Positions 23,445 through 32,412 of a stretch of 64,000 bases of DNA are shown here, piece after piece. The stretch is from positions 248,001 through 312,000 of the forward strand of contig NZ_JAMLJJ010000002.1 of the NCBI RefSeq assembly GCF_023736155.1. The letters are read 5' to 3'. The notes under the pieces were generated by a model. It did not search any database, had not been told where the DNA came from, and worked only from the letters and a program-made list of their open reading frames with translations. Source of the DNA: Larsenimonas salina. GTDB taxonomy: Bacteria; Pseudomonadota; Gammaproteobacteria; Pseudomonadales; Halomonadaceae. The position numbers and the translations under genes are program-made. Position 1 is the first letter of the stretch. The number at the start of each line of letters is the position of its first letter.

Positions 23445-24110
23445 ATGATCAAGGTGCATCACCTCGACCAGTCGCGCTCTCAGCGCATTCTCTGGCTGCT
23501 CGAGGAACTCGGGCTCGAGTACGAGCTTGTCTGTCACTCCCGCAACCCCGTCACGATGCGTGCGCCGGACTCCCTCAAGGCGGTGCATCCGCTCGGCAAG
23601 GCGCCGGTGATCGAGCATGACGGCGTCGTGGTCAGTGAATCCGGCTACATCATCGAGTACCTGTGCAGCCGCTTCGACCCCGATCATCAGCTGATGCCGC
23701 GTGCGGGAACGCCGGCGTTCGAGCAGTGCCGCTATTGGCTTCATTACGCCGAGGGCTCGGCCATGCCGCCGCTTGTGATGTCGTTGATCTTCTCGAAGCT
23801 CGGCAAGCCGCCGGTGCCGTGGTTTCTGCGTCTGCCCGGGCGGCTTCTGGGCGAGGGCGTGCGGCAAAAGCACCTCACCCCCGAGATCAAGACCCACATC
23901 GCCTACTGGGATAAAACGCTCACACACACAGGCTGGTTTGCCGGCAACGCACTGAGCGCGGCGGACGTTCAAATGAGCTTTCCGGTCATGGCTGCCGCGT
24001 CGCGCGCGGGGATCGAGGGGGCCCCGGCGGTGGCGGATTGGCTCGAGCGCGTGCGTGCGCGACCGGGCTGGAAGCGGGCGCTCGAGCGTGGCGGCCCCTT
24101 CGCCTATTGA
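23445..24110 (+). CDS. Glutathione S-transferase family protein
   Basis: The 221-residue protein has an N-terminal thioredoxin-like domain (MIKVHHLDQSRSQRILWLL, then VIEHDGVVVSESGYIIEYL with the ES pair that holds glutathione). The C-terminal half is helical. A perfect AGGAGG precedes the ATG at 23445. It should conjugate glutathione to electrophiles in the cytosol; the substrate is not evident. It directly follows the ars operon terminator, so a link with arsenic stress is possible but not shown. Confidence 0.88.
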   Translation: MIKVHHLDQSRSQRILWLLEELGLEYELVCHSRNPVTMRAPDSLKAVHPLGKAPVIEHDGVVVSESGYIIEYLCSRFDPDHQLMPRAGTPAFEQCRYWLHYAEGSAMPPLVMSLIFSKLGKPPVPWFLRLPGRLLGEGVRQKHLTPEIKTHIAYWDKTLTHTGWFAGNALSAADVQMSFPVMAAASRAGIEGAPAVADWLERVRARPGWKRALERGGPFAY

Positions 24111-24257
24111 TCGCGGCGGATCGGCCGTTTACTGGAGATGCGCCAATCCAAACGGGCGTTTGATCTAACGATTTGATTTCATGGACAATTAAGCAGAATC
24201 GACTAGTCTGAACCCGTCAACAAGTCACGTGCTATCGCGTTCACGGAGGAACGGATC

Positions 24258-24680
24258 ATGTCAGACCAAGTGGTTCAGACGTACCCCACCATCAGCTTGA
24301 GTGCGGCCGAGGCGGTGCTCGATGCCGCAACAGATGCTGCCGCCGAGCAGAACGTGCATGTCTCGATTGCGGTCGTCGACCGAGGCGGGCATCTGGTGGC
24401 GTTTCGGCGGATGGATGGCGGCGTCAGCGGCGGCGTCGACGGGGCGCTTGGCAAGGCGGTCTCGTGCAGCAAGTTCGAAAGCTCGATGGTCGAATTTTCC
24501 GAAAAGGCCCGCGAGCAGAGCTGGATCGGTGACCTGCCGGGCATGATTCCGCTCGGTGGCGCCGAGCCCCTGAAACTCGACGACGAGCTGGTGGGCGCGG
24601 TCGCGGTCAGCGGCGCCGACGAGCCCGAGGAGCAGGTGGTCGCTGAGGCGGCCGTCAAGGCATTCCACGCGCAGGGGTGA
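24258..24680 (+). CDS. GlcG/HbpS family heme-binding-like protein (DUF336)
   Basis: The 140-residue protein matches the GlcG/HbpS fold: LSAAEAVLDAATDAAAEQN, the strand VSIAVVDRGGHLVAFRRMDG, KAVSCSKFESS and a C-terminal GAVAVSGADEPEEQVVAEA. Members bind heme or degradation intermediates, and many are of unknown role. It has no signal peptide, so it should be cytosolic. A GGAGG site lies before the ATG and a strong terminator follows. It appears to be a single-gene unit. Confidence 0.85.
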   Translation: MSDQVVQTYPTISLSAAEAVLDAATDAAAEQNVHVSIAVVDRGGHLVAFRRMDGGVSGGVDGALGKAVSCSKFESSMVEFSEKAREQSWIGDLPGMIPLGGAEPLKLDDELVGAVAVSGADEPEEQVVAEAAVKAFHAQG

Positions 24681-24702
24681 GGTTTGAAAAAGTGCCCCTT
24701 CG

Positions 24703-24729
24703 AAAAAGCGCCCTTGAGGGGCGCTTTTT
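24703..24729. terminator. Rho-independent terminator between convergent genes
   Basis: AAAAAGCGCCC (24703-24713), loop TTGAG, GGGCGCTTTTT (24719-24729). It serves the DUF336 gene and, from the other side, the VWA-like gene. Confidence 0.85.
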
Positions 24730-24763
24730 TTGTGGGCGTATGGTGGGTGCTTCGGGTGCCGGG

Positions 24764-25606
24764 TTATTTGAGGTCGACCATCAGCATGGGGGCGCCCCAG
24801 CCAGCGAGCTCCCCATGGCTCTGGTCGAAATACGCGTTCCAGAACGTTCGAAGCGCCTGCATGGTCGATTCACTGCGGTAGCTTTTTGAGGTGTTAATTA
24901 GCCCCGCCCCCAGGACATAAACCGCTGCCCCGTCCCAGTTCGCGGTGATGTTCGAGGCCTCAAGGCGCTCAAGTTCTTCCGTTGGCGCGATCTTTCGAAC
25001 GCTGCCGCGGTGATAGAAGCTGGTGATGTCGGAATTTTCGAGCATGTCTGAAAACAGGAGCACGACCTTACGCTTCGCCTCGGAGTGGCGTACGAGTTCG
25101 CTTAACGAGGCGAGGTTGCCAAGCAGCTCGGTTTTCGGAATGTCTTTATCCGGTGCGCCAAAGCTCTTGTCGATGGCCGCGGCCAGTTTCTTCTTAACAA
25201 ACAGTGCCTGACGCTGGTAGCAGGTATCGAACTTGGACAGCGCCCGTTTCGAGATGCTGAAGCGCGCGTCCTGATCAAGCTGTGGGTCGATCCGCCCTGA
25301 GAAGGGCTGAACCGTGTAGTGGTCGTCGATGTAGGCGCCAAAACGCACCACGTGCAGTTCATCGCCTGGGCCGATGAAGTGCAGTGCCTTTTTGATCGTG
25401 GCGGCTTTAAGCGCCTCATCGGCGTTCACAGTTTCATCGACCATCACATAGAGCGCTCGCGCAGGGGCGCTCGTCGATGGCGCGTCACTGCCGAGTGCGC
25501 CATAGCAGCTTGGAATGTCGTTTCGGGCGTACGCATTGGAGGTTGCCAGAAGCCCCATCGTCATCAGGGCGGTCAGGGTGGCGCGCAGCAGGCGGTGTCG
25601 TTTCAT
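24764..25606 (-). CDS. Secreted VWA-like protein of an envelope gene cluster
   Basis: The 280-residue protein has a signal peptide (cleavage after NAYA, about residue 26) and a von Willebrand A-like layout. The first strand ALYVMVDETV (51-60) stands where a MIDAS DxSxS motif would be, but the serines are replaced. A later strand is KRKVVLLFSDMLENSD and a third is AAVYVLGAGLI. There are few cysteines. It is probably periplasmic and may bind protein partners without a metal. Its start overlaps the end of the upstream coiled-coil membrane gene by four bases (ATGA), so both belong to one operon with the OmpA-like lipoprotein gene. The function is unknown. Confidence 0.7.
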   Translation of the reverse strand: MKRHRLLRATLTALMTMGLLATSNAYARNDIPSCYGALGSDAPSTSAPARALYVMVDETVNADEALKAATIKKALHFIGPGDELHVVRFGAYIDDHYTVQPFSGRIDPQLDQDARFSISKRALSKFDTCYQRQALFVKKKLAAAIDKSFGAPDKDIPKTELLGNLASLSELVRHSEAKRKVVLLFSDMLENSDITSFYHRGSVRKIAPTEELERLEASNITANWDGAAVYVLGAGLINTSKSYRSESTMQALRTFWNAYFDQSHGELAGWGAPMLMVDLK

Positions 25607-27288
25607 GAGGAACTCCGGCTGTCATCAAGGCCCATTTCCCGGCGAAGCTGGGCTTCGTATTCGGCGTCCAGTTCGTCCTGCGTTTTGCGTTTCGCCGCTT
25701 CCTTCTCCGCCTTTTCGGCCTCAAGGCGCTTTCGAATGGCAGCGCGGCGGGCGTCCTGGTCGTCGTGCCCGGCTGATGCCTGTGCGGTCGATGCCTGCGC
25801 TGAGGCCTCTTTTTCGGCGCGCTCGGCCTCGAGCTTTTGCCGAATGGCGGCCTGACGAGCGGCGTGCTCATCGTGTTCACGCGCATCGGACGCGGCCGCT
25901 GCCTTTTCCGACGCGACGGCTTCGGGGCCTACAGGGGCGTGGCTGGCCTCATCCTGGTGAGCGCGCGCGATTTTCTGCTGCCTTGCGTGCCCTCGAAGGT
26001 GATCGTCGAGGCTTTCTTCTTCCTTTTCGTTGACGAAGGTCTGGAAGGTGCGCTCGCCGGCGCGTTGCAGCAGTTTAACGGTTTCACCGTCCACGCTTTC
26101 ACGCCGGGCCCGGTTAAGCATTTTTTTTTGAAGCGTCGACAGATGGTTCTGAGAAATATGAATGACCTGGTTGCGCTTTCGTTCATGGTAGGCCCGGAAC
26201 TCATCGCTGTTTTGGAAGTTGCCGATGTTCTTGCGCGCACGTGAGGACTCCTTGCCGGCAAAGCCTGTAAAAAAGCCCAGCATGATGCCCATGATCTGCA
26301 GGAACACGAAAATGCAGGCCAGAACGATAAACGTGCCCCAGCCGCCTTTTCGCTGATGGTCCACGATGCTCTGCTGGGTCGTTTGGTCGGCGTCCTGCTG
26401 GATTTGTGACAACTCATCGGGCAGGGCGCTGTCGCTGTAGGGGTCGACGTAGTCGCCTCCGCCCGCACTTGAGGAAATCTGCTGGCTCGAGAGCATTTCA
26501 TCGAGCGCCTGACCACGCACGTAGGTCGCACCGATTGCGATCGCTACGATAAACAGCGCCGTGACGGCCGTAATGCCCCAGCCCTTGGAGACCTTGCCGT
26601 TGGTGTCGAGTCGGTTGATGAGCTGCTCGTAGTTGGGCGCGTCATCGTCGATCTTATTATTATGTTGAGGACCTAAATCATCGAGGTTTACGTTATTGTT
26701 TGGAATCAGCTTTTCAGTGCGATTATTTGACCAGGCATGTGCTTTACCGATCAATCGGTTCTTGTGAATCTCATGGCCTGTCTTGTGGGTGAGGTAGACC
26801 AGCAGCGTGGATATAAGAAACGCGATGCCGATGGCGCCTTGCTGCTGCAGCGCTTCACTAGCGCCGGGGATGGTCCAGCCGGCCAGCACATAGGAAAACC
26901 CCATCGCCTCGACAAACACCATGGCAACGATCAGCACCCAGCCGAAAAACGGCAAATGGCGGCGCCCTGTTTCCTGAACCTTGTCGAGATAGCGTTTGCA
27001 CTGAATAAAGAAATCGGGATCACCTCTGACGAGCTTTTCAAGATGCGGGTTAAATTGGTTACAGAGGTATTGTTCGCTGCTGAACCAGCCGCTCTGGCGG
27101 TCGAAGGAATCACAGTCCTTCGACGCGCGCGCGATCTTTCCGACCACCGGCATCGCGGACCAGATCCTCAGCCAGAAAAAGCTGACCTGATTCCAGAATT
27201 TATAGATAACCACCGTGGTCAGTATCAAAAGGGCGATGGCCCCCAATAGGATCCGGTAACTGTTGATCAGTGAGAGCAAGTCGTTCAT
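25603..27288 (-). CDS. Five-helix inner-membrane protein with long charged coiled-coil tail
   Basis: Hydrophobic segments lie at about 13-29, 114-136, 150-167, 239-257 and 318-342. The C-terminal 220 residues are highly charged and largely helical. They hold an internal repeat, AIRQKLEAERAEKEA (481-495) and AIRKRLEAEKAEKEA (517-531). I do not recognise a named family. It is not MotA/ExbB-like. The gene lies between the OmpA-like lipoprotein and the VWA-like protein on one strand, with a 4-base overlap to the latter, so the three products probably form one envelope-spanning assembly. This is an inference from context. Confidence 0.7.
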   Translation of the reverse strand: MNDLLSLINSYRILLGAIALLILTTVVIYKFWNQVSFFWLRIWSAMPVVGKIARASKDCDSFDRQSGWFSSEQYLCNQFNPHLEKLVRGDPDFFIQCKRYLDKVQETGRRHLPFFGWVLIVAMVFVEAMGFSYVLAGWTIPGASEALQQQGAIGIAFLISTLLVYLTHKTGHEIHKNRLIGKAHAWSNNRTEKLIPNNNVNLDDLGPQHNNKIDDDAPNYEQLINRLDTNGKVSKGWGITAVTALFIVAIAIGATYVRGQALDEMLSSQQISSSAGGGDYVDPYSDSALPDELSQIQQDADQTTQQSIVDHQRKGGWGTFIVLACIFVFLQIMGIMLGFFTGFAGKESSRARKNIGNFQNSDEFRAYHERKRNQVIHISQNHLSTLQKKMLNRARRESVDGETVKLLQRAGERTFQTFVNEKEEESLDDHLRGHARQQKIARAHQDEASHAPVGPEAVASEKAAAASDAREHDEHAARQAAIRQKLEAERAEKEASAQASTAQASAGHDDQDARRAAIRKRLEAEKAEKEAAKRKTQDELDAEYEAQLRREMGLDDSRSSS

Positions 27289-27332
27289 GGCGCACCTGGT
27301 TTATACGTTTGGTCGTTATTAAGGGGCATCGG

Positions 27333-28859
27333 TTATTGCCGTTGCGGGCGTGCCGGACGGTACGTCGCGGTCATGAGACCATCGGGGCCCTGATAGAAAA
27401 GCCGCCCGTCTTCCGCTCGATTGCCGCCCTGTTTGTCGAAGGCGACATCAAGGCAGGATACCTGCGAGTCGGGCTGCTCGATGAAGATGCGATAGAGCAG
27501 CAGATCCTTGCCTTCATACACGTTGACCTTGCCGGCAAGCTTCAGGTCGGCGCGTTTTGACTGGGCGCGTTTGTAGATGAAAAGCGTTGGATCGTTGGTG
27601 GGCGTGTAATCCTTGAGAAGGCCCACCGGCCCGATGGCGACGAGGGCGTCTTCGAGTTTGGCCGTGAATACGCTCTTGTTCATGCCGTGGAGGTAGTCCG
27701 ACGCGTCCTTAATATCCGTGCCACGCGCGAGGGACTTGATGCCGCCGCTGGGTCGGTAGCTGTCCATGTAGCAGGCGTGCTGAAGCTGTTCGAGCGAGCC
27801 TGCATTGGCAGTTCTGATCGGCGAGAGCCGTTCGAGCAGGGAGGCATTGTTTCTGGTGTCAAAGCGGGCGTAGAGGGAGAGGTCGGCCCGGTCAACCGGG
27901 GTGCCTCCAAGTGCCAGGTACTCCCCTGAAGCCAGGTGATCTCCTGACGCCGGGCGCTCTTTTGAGGGCGCCGAGCGGCGTGCCTGCGAGCTTGACTCCG
28001 AAGCCACGGTACGCCGTTCCTGATCTGAGGCATCCGCCGTTGAGGAAGGTGCCGAGCGCGCCGGTTCTTTCGCCGCGTTTTGTCGGTCGATGGCGGCCAC
28101 GCGCTCTTTCGACTGCTCGACGGACAGGGTCGAGTGATCGAGGTTGGCCATTTCCCGGCGGCGACGTTGGCTGTAGTGCGCAAGCCCCTCTTCAGAGGCG
28201 ATCTCGACAATTTCGACCCGTCGGTTTTCGGCGCGCCCCTTGACGGTCTCGTTGCTGGCTATGGGCTGAGAGAGACCGGCGCCCTGATAATAAAGCCGCT
28301 CGGACGCGATGCCGTTTTGCTCAAATACTCTGGCAACGGCCCTGGCGCGCTGTTCGGAAAGACGTTGATTGAGTGCCCCCGAGCCGGTGGCATCGGTATG
28401 CCCGACGATCAACAGTTTCTGGGGCGTGTTCTTGTAAACCCGGGCAAGGTCGGTGAAGGCGCGTTTGGCTTTCGCGGTGAGGTGCGCCGAGCCTGACGGG
28501 AACATGGCGGCATCGTTGATGCGGGTGCTCAGGCCCTTTTCCTGGCCGGACGGCAACGACGCATCGATCTCTTCATAGGCCACGAGCATATCGTTTCTTC
28601 GAGCCACATCCTCGATCGCGCGTCGTCGCTCATCGATCCAGCTTCCGATGGCCCAGCCTGCGGTTGCGCCGGCGGCCATGCACGCAGCCTTTTTGGCGTC
28701 ACTCTTGTTACTGCAGAGCAAGTACCCTGCGCCTGCGCCAATCGTTGCACCGGCCGCGCGTCCTGCGTAGTCGGACATCGTGTTCAATGTGTTTTCCATC
28801 GAGGCGCAACCGCTTAACAGGCCAGGAAGCAGGCATAGGGTGACCAAGGCTCTTTTCAT
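27333..28859 (-). CDS. OmpA-family lipoprotein with glycine zipper and extra C-terminal domain
   Basis: The 508-residue protein has a lipobox (GLLSGC, lipidated C18) and a glycine-zipper segment (AGATIGAGAGYLL and GATAGWAIGSW, about 35-75). An OmpA peptidoglycan-binding domain (about 108-220) follows with LLIVGHTDATGS and NQRLSEQRARAV. After a Ser/Arg/Glu-rich linker comes a C-terminal domain of about 200 residues that I do not recognise. It should be anchored in the outer membrane and hold the cell wall. It is the first gene of the three-gene cluster. Confidence 0.82.
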   Translation of the reverse strand: MKRALVTLCLLPGLLSGCASMENTLNTMSDYAGRAAGATIGAGAGYLLCSNKSDAKKAACMAAGATAGWAIGSWIDERRRAIEDVARRNDMLVAYEEIDASLPSGQEKGLSTRINDAAMFPSGSAHLTAKAKRAFTDLARVYKNTPQKLLIVGHTDATGSGALNQRLSEQRARAVARVFEQNGIASERLYYQGAGLSQPIASNETVKGRAENRRVEIVEIASEEGLAHYSQRRRREMANLDHSTLSVEQSKERVAAIDRQNAAKEPARSAPSSTADASDQERRTVASESSSQARRSAPSKERPASGDHLASGEYLALGGTPVDRADLSLYARFDTRNNASLLERLSPIRTANAGSLEQLQHACYMDSYRPSGGIKSLARGTDIKDASDYLHGMNKSVFTAKLEDALVAIGPVGLLKDYTPTNDPTLFIYKRAQSKRADLKLAGKVNVYEGKDLLLYRIFIEQPDSQVSCLDVAFDKQGGNRAEDGRLFYQGPDGLMTATYRPARPQRQ

Positions 28860-29048
28860 GAGATTCCCGTGCGGTATTTCTGATGTAGTTTTTTTCGAAT
28901 CAGGACTTTAAGGTAAACGCCCCCCTGTTTCAAACGTGGGCGCCGCCACTGGGTATTTGTGCGACTAAAGCGATTTTTTCACGCCTTTTTGTCGGTTTTT
29001 ACGTATGTTTGCCATGCTTGGCCCTACATTCTTTTATGGACTGCTTAG

Positions 29049-29852
29049 ATGCCTCACCTCTTTACCAATCGCCCCCGGCTCGCCTCGGTCGGCTCAACCA
29101 AGCGTCAACGTTCGATCGACGTGCGATGGGAGTTCGCCAATGCGCTGTTGTACGAGCTGGGCGGGGTGCTGTTCATGGTGGGCAGCGTGTTCTTCTTTCC
29201 CTCCCTCGAGCATTTGAAGGACATCGGGGCGTGGCTGTTTTTCGTGGGGTCGCTGGTGTATCTGATCGTGCTTTTGCACGACATGGTGGAGGTCCACCGG
29301 TTCTGGCCCAAGCAGAAGCTGTCGCCGAGCCGGACGCTCGAGGTGGTGGCGATCTGGGCGTATTTGCTCGGAACGATTCTGTTTACGGTGGGTAGCCTTT
29401 TGTTTCTGTCGTGGATCGATTGGGTCAAGATCGGTGCCTGGACCTTCGTGGTCGGCTCGGCGCTGTTCGTGATCGGGGCAAGCGTCAACGTCATGATGGT
29501 GATTCGAGCCTCCTCCTTGATGACACTTCAGCTGATGAACCTGACCGCGGTGATGTTCGTGGTGGGTTCGGGGCTCTTCGTGGTGGCGTCCATTCCGTAT
29601 CTGTGGGAGTTCGAAAGCCCGGCGGCAAAAGCCCAGACGCTTGCGTTTCTGGCCTGGCTGTTTCTGATTGGCAGCGGGTTTTTCCTGGTGGGTGGACTGT
29701 TCAATCATCAGCGTTCGCGGCTCGTGATCCGCTATCGGCTCGATGCGATCGCCAAGGACGAACAGGCCGATGAGCGTCTGCTTGCGTTTTTGCGCGGGGA
29801 AATCAGCGAGATCGATTACCGCTCCTCTCACCCGCTGCCAAATGGGTCATAG
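29049..29852 (+). CDS. YrhK-domain membrane protein with three repeats
   Basis: The 267-residue protein contains three copies of a two-helix YrhK-like unit. They are recognisable as GGVLFMVGSVFFFPSL.., LLGTILFTVGSLLFLSW.. and LTAVMFVVGSGLFVVASI.., each followed by IGAWLFFVGS- or LAWLFLIGSG-like second helices. It therefore has about six to seven transmembrane helices. The function of YrhK proteins is unknown. The C-terminal 40 residues are cytosolic and charged. The ribosome site is not obvious. It reads as a triplication of a small membrane module. Confidence 0.82.
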   Translation: MPHLFTNRPRLASVGSTKRQRSIDVRWEFANALLYELGGVLFMVGSVFFFPSLEHLKDIGAWLFFVGSLVYLIVLLHDMVEVHRFWPKQKLSPSRTLEVVAIWAYLLGTILFTVGSLLFLSWIDWVKIGAWTFVVGSALFVIGASVNVMMVIRASSLMTLQLMNLTAVMFVVGSGLFVVASIPYLWEFESPAAKAQTLAFLAWLFLIGSGFFLVGGLFNHQRSRLVIRYRLDAIAKDEQADERLLAFLRGEISEIDYRSSHPLPNGS

Positions 29853-29990
29853 CGGCGCGTTAGCCTTTAAAAAAGCTGAAGGCGCACCCGTGCGCTCGGG
29901 TATAAGGTCGCAGGGCGTCGAAGTCGAAGCGGGGCTGATTTAGACTGCGGCCTTCCCGGATGGTATTTGCGAGTCAATCAGGAGCGAGTG

Positions 29991-30194
29991 ATGAACCATA
30001 ACGACGCGGTTGCCAATTACGACACCTACCACTGGTTCCTGCAGGGCGGGCTGGTGTTCGCCTACTTCCTGCTTTTTTCGGCCATCGCTGGCACGTTGTA
30101 TCTGGTGTTTCGCAACAAGAAGAAAAACAAGCGCCAACGCGAGCAACAGATGCAGCAGTCCAACCGCGGCGAACCCCAGAAACAGAACCGATAA
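29991..30194 (+). CDS. Small membrane protein with basic tail, function unknown
   Basis: The 67-residue protein has one hydrophobic helix (about 17-41, [20 protein letters not shown]). A strongly basic, Gln-rich tail follows ([16 protein letters not shown]). AGGAG lies 6 bases before the ATG at 29991, which supports this start over an upstream GTG. The tail should face the cytosol. It is followed by a strong terminator and is otherwise a single-gene unit. I do not recognise a family. Confidence 0.7.
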   Translation: MNHNDAVANYDTYHWFLQGGLVFAYFLLFSAIAGTLYLVFRNKKKNKRQREQQMQQSNRGEPQKQNR

Positions 30195-30213
30195 GCGCGT
30201 GTGTTTCTGCTGA

Positions 30214-30243
30214 AAACCGGCCCCGTTGGGCCGGTTTTTTTAT
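30214..30243. terminator. Bidirectional rho-independent terminator
   Basis: AAAACCGGCCC (30214-30224), loop CGTT, GGGCCGGTTTT (30229-30239), followed by more T. It lies between the small membrane protein gene and the convergent mscS-like gene. Confidence 0.9.
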
Positions 30244-30273
30244 GGCGTGGCTGTCGCCCGGCGCACGAGGCGC

Positions 30274-31122
30274 TCAGGGTGTGGTGGTCGAGTCGGCCGG
30301 CCGGTCGTGGTGGTAGAGGTGTACGTCGCGCTGGGGGAAGGGGATGGTGATGCCTTCGGCGTCGAAGCGTCGCTTGATCGCCTCGGTCATTTCCCAGTAC
30401 ACGCTCCAGTAATCGCCTGCCTTGACCCACGGGCGCACGATCCAGTCGACGGTCGAGTCGTTCAGGGCGTTCATGCGAATGTTGGTGGCAGGCTCTGGAA
30501 GCACGCGCGGGTCGGCGGCGACCACCTCTTCGAGCAGCCGGCGCACGGTGTCGATGTCGTCGTCGTAGCTGACGCTTGCGACCAGATCGACCCGGCGGGT
30601 CTCGAACGCCGAGACGTTGGTGATCGCGCCGCTGGTCATCTTGCTGTTGGGCACGATGATCTTGCGGTTGTCACCGGTCTTGAGTTCGGTGGTGAAGATC
30701 TGCACGTCGATGACGGTGCCGGCGACGCCGCCACCCTCGATGTAATCGCCAATCTTGTAGGGACGAAAAATGATGACCAGCACGCCGGCGGCGAAATTCG
30801 AAAGCGAGCCCTGAAGCGCAAGGCCAATGGCAAGCCCCGCAGCACCGATGACCGCAACGAACGAGGTGGTTTGAATGCCGAGCTTGCCGATGGCGGCGAG
30901 CGCCACGAACACCACAAGCGCGGCGTAGGCGACGTTGGTGCCGAACTTGACCAGAAGCGGGTCGGCGTTGGCGCGCGTCATGGCCTTGGTGATCAGGCCT
31001 CTCAACCATTTGGCAAGCCACAGCCCCACAACCAGAATGATCAGCGCGTAGGCCAGATTAAGGGCGATCACGCTGCCCTTGTACTGCACAAGCTCCCACA
31101 GCGCATCGATGTTCATATCCAT
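30274..31122 (-). CDS. Small-conductance mechanosensitive channel MscS
   Basis: From the ATG at 31122 (GGAGAG upstream) the protein has 282 residues, the usual MscS length. Three N-terminal helices are followed by the pore-lining sequence AAGLAIGLALQGSLSNFAAG. The signature FRPYKIGDYIEGGGVAGTV and the C-terminal cage domain ending in GITIPFPQRDVHLY come next. It opens under membrane tension and vents solutes. The longer open frame (25 extra codons) has no ribosome site. It differs from the BON-linked channel at 12.9 kb, so the strain has at least two channels of this fold in this window. Confidence 0.93.
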   Translation of the reverse strand: MDMNIDALWELVQYKGSVIALNLAYALIILVVGLWLAKWLRGLITKAMTRANADPLLVKFGTNVAYAALVVFVALAAIGKLGIQTTSFVAVIGAAGLAIGLALQGSLSNFAAGVLVIIFRPYKIGDYIEGGGVAGTVIDVQIFTTELKTGDNRKIIVPNSKMTSGAITNVSAFETRRVDLVASVSYDDDIDTVRRLLEEVVAADPRVLPEPATNIRMNALNDSTVDWIVRPWVKAGDYWSVYWEMTEAIKRRFDAEGITIPFPQRDVHLYHHDRPADSTTTP

Positions 31123-31391
31123 AGTAAACGACTCTCCAGCGGTTACGGTGAAAACAGGCCCAGCGTACGTCACGGCCAACGATGGGCAGCAACTCATACG
31201 TTCGACGGATACCGGACGAGAGAATAGTGGGTTTCACCGGTCGATCATAGGGATGCGCCGTGGGCGCTGGCGGGGCACGGCGGTCGATGGTCACGCCGGG
31301 TGGGCCTTTTACCTGGGTGGGCCTGTTATAGTGGCGGGGCGTGTCCGGTGAGGCGTTTCCGGGCCGGTAGACTCATTTCAGGGAGAGGTGC

Positions 31392-32219
31392 ATGACGTTC
31401 GACAAGACAGACATACGCGCGGTGGGTGCAATCCTCAAGCGTGCGGCGACGGAAGAGATCATGCCGCGTTTTCGAAGCCTCAGGGCCGATCAGATCAGAG
31501 AGAAAAGCTCACTGTTCGATCTGGTGACCGAAGGCGACGAGGCGGCCGAGCGGCTGATCACCAGTGAGGTGTGCGCGCGCTTTCCTGAGGCCATCGTGAT
31601 TGGGGAAGAGGCCACCGCGAAGGATGAAACCCTGCTCGAGCGCATCGATGAGGCGGCGCTTGCGGTGATTGTCGACCCGATCGATGGCACCAAGAATTTC
31701 GCCTCCGATCTGCCGTTGTTTGGGGTCATGGCGGCGGTCACGCAGTTCGGGGAAGTGGTGGCAAGCGCGATCCTTGACCCGATCTGCAACGACATTGCCT
31801 ACGCCGTGAAGGGCGAGGGCGCGTGGCTCGAGTACCAGGACGGCAGCACGCGCGAGCTTAAGGTGGCCGAGCCTGCGCCGGTCGATCAGATGGTGGGCTT
31901 TCTCTCGACCGGCTCGCTTTTGGAGCCGCAGCGCAGTCAGGTCAATGGCCGGTTCTCAAGGTTCGGCATGGTTCAGCTGCTTCGCTGCGCCGCGCACGAC
32001 TATCGACAGGCCGCGCAGGGGTTCAGTCATGTGCTGTTCTACAACAAGCTAATGCCCTGGGATCACGCCGCGGGCTGGCTGTTGCACCAGGAAGCGGGCG
32101 GCTTTAGCGCGCACCTGGATGGCACGCCGTACCGGCCATCCCAGCGCACCGGGGGCCTCTTGTGCGCGCCGAACCAGGCAAGCTGGGAAGCGGCGCGCCG
32201 GGCGCTTTTTGAGGACTGA
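31392..32219 (+). CDS. Inositol monophosphatase family protein
   Basis: The 275-residue protein has the metal-site motifs GEEAT (E72/E73), DPIDGTKNF (D95, D98) and, near the end, PWDHAAGWLL with a third Asp. These define Mg2+-dependent, Li+-sensitive sugar phosphatases. Relatives dephosphorylate inositol phosphate, histidinol phosphate or PAP. The sequence does not tell which, so no symbol is given. It is a single cytosolic enzyme with GGGAGAGG before the ATG. Confidence 0.88.
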   Translation: MTFDKTDIRAVGAILKRAATEEIMPRFRSLRADQIREKSSLFDLVTEGDEAAERLITSEVCARFPEAIVIGEEATAKDETLLERIDEAALAVIVDPIDGTKNFASDLPLFGVMAAVTQFGEVVASAILDPICNDIAYAVKGEGAWLEYQDGSTRELKVAEPAPVDQMVGFLSTGSLLEPQRSQVNGRFSRFGMVQLLRCAAHDYRQAAQGFSHVLFYNKLMPWDHAAGWLLHQEAGGFSAHLDGTPYRPSQRTGGLLCAPNQASWEAARRALFED

Positions 32220-32412
32220 TTCGGGCGCTTGATCTGCCCGCGGCCCTTGGCCCCCAACTTTCAGCCCTTCGCTAATACACAAGTTTGAGACGCCAAGTAC
32301 TGACAATGGCCTGCGTGTTTCTATACTTCGAGGTGAAGGTCGCGAAGGATGAAGTGAAGACCATCGCTGGATTCTGCCGATGTGCGACCGTCGGCTTCCT
32401 AGGAGGTGTCTC

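Noticed and set aside
24764-28859. Zorya-type defence system
   Set aside because: An OmpA-domain protein and a membrane protein are present, but the membrane protein is not MotA/ExbB-like and there is no helicase or nuclease partner.
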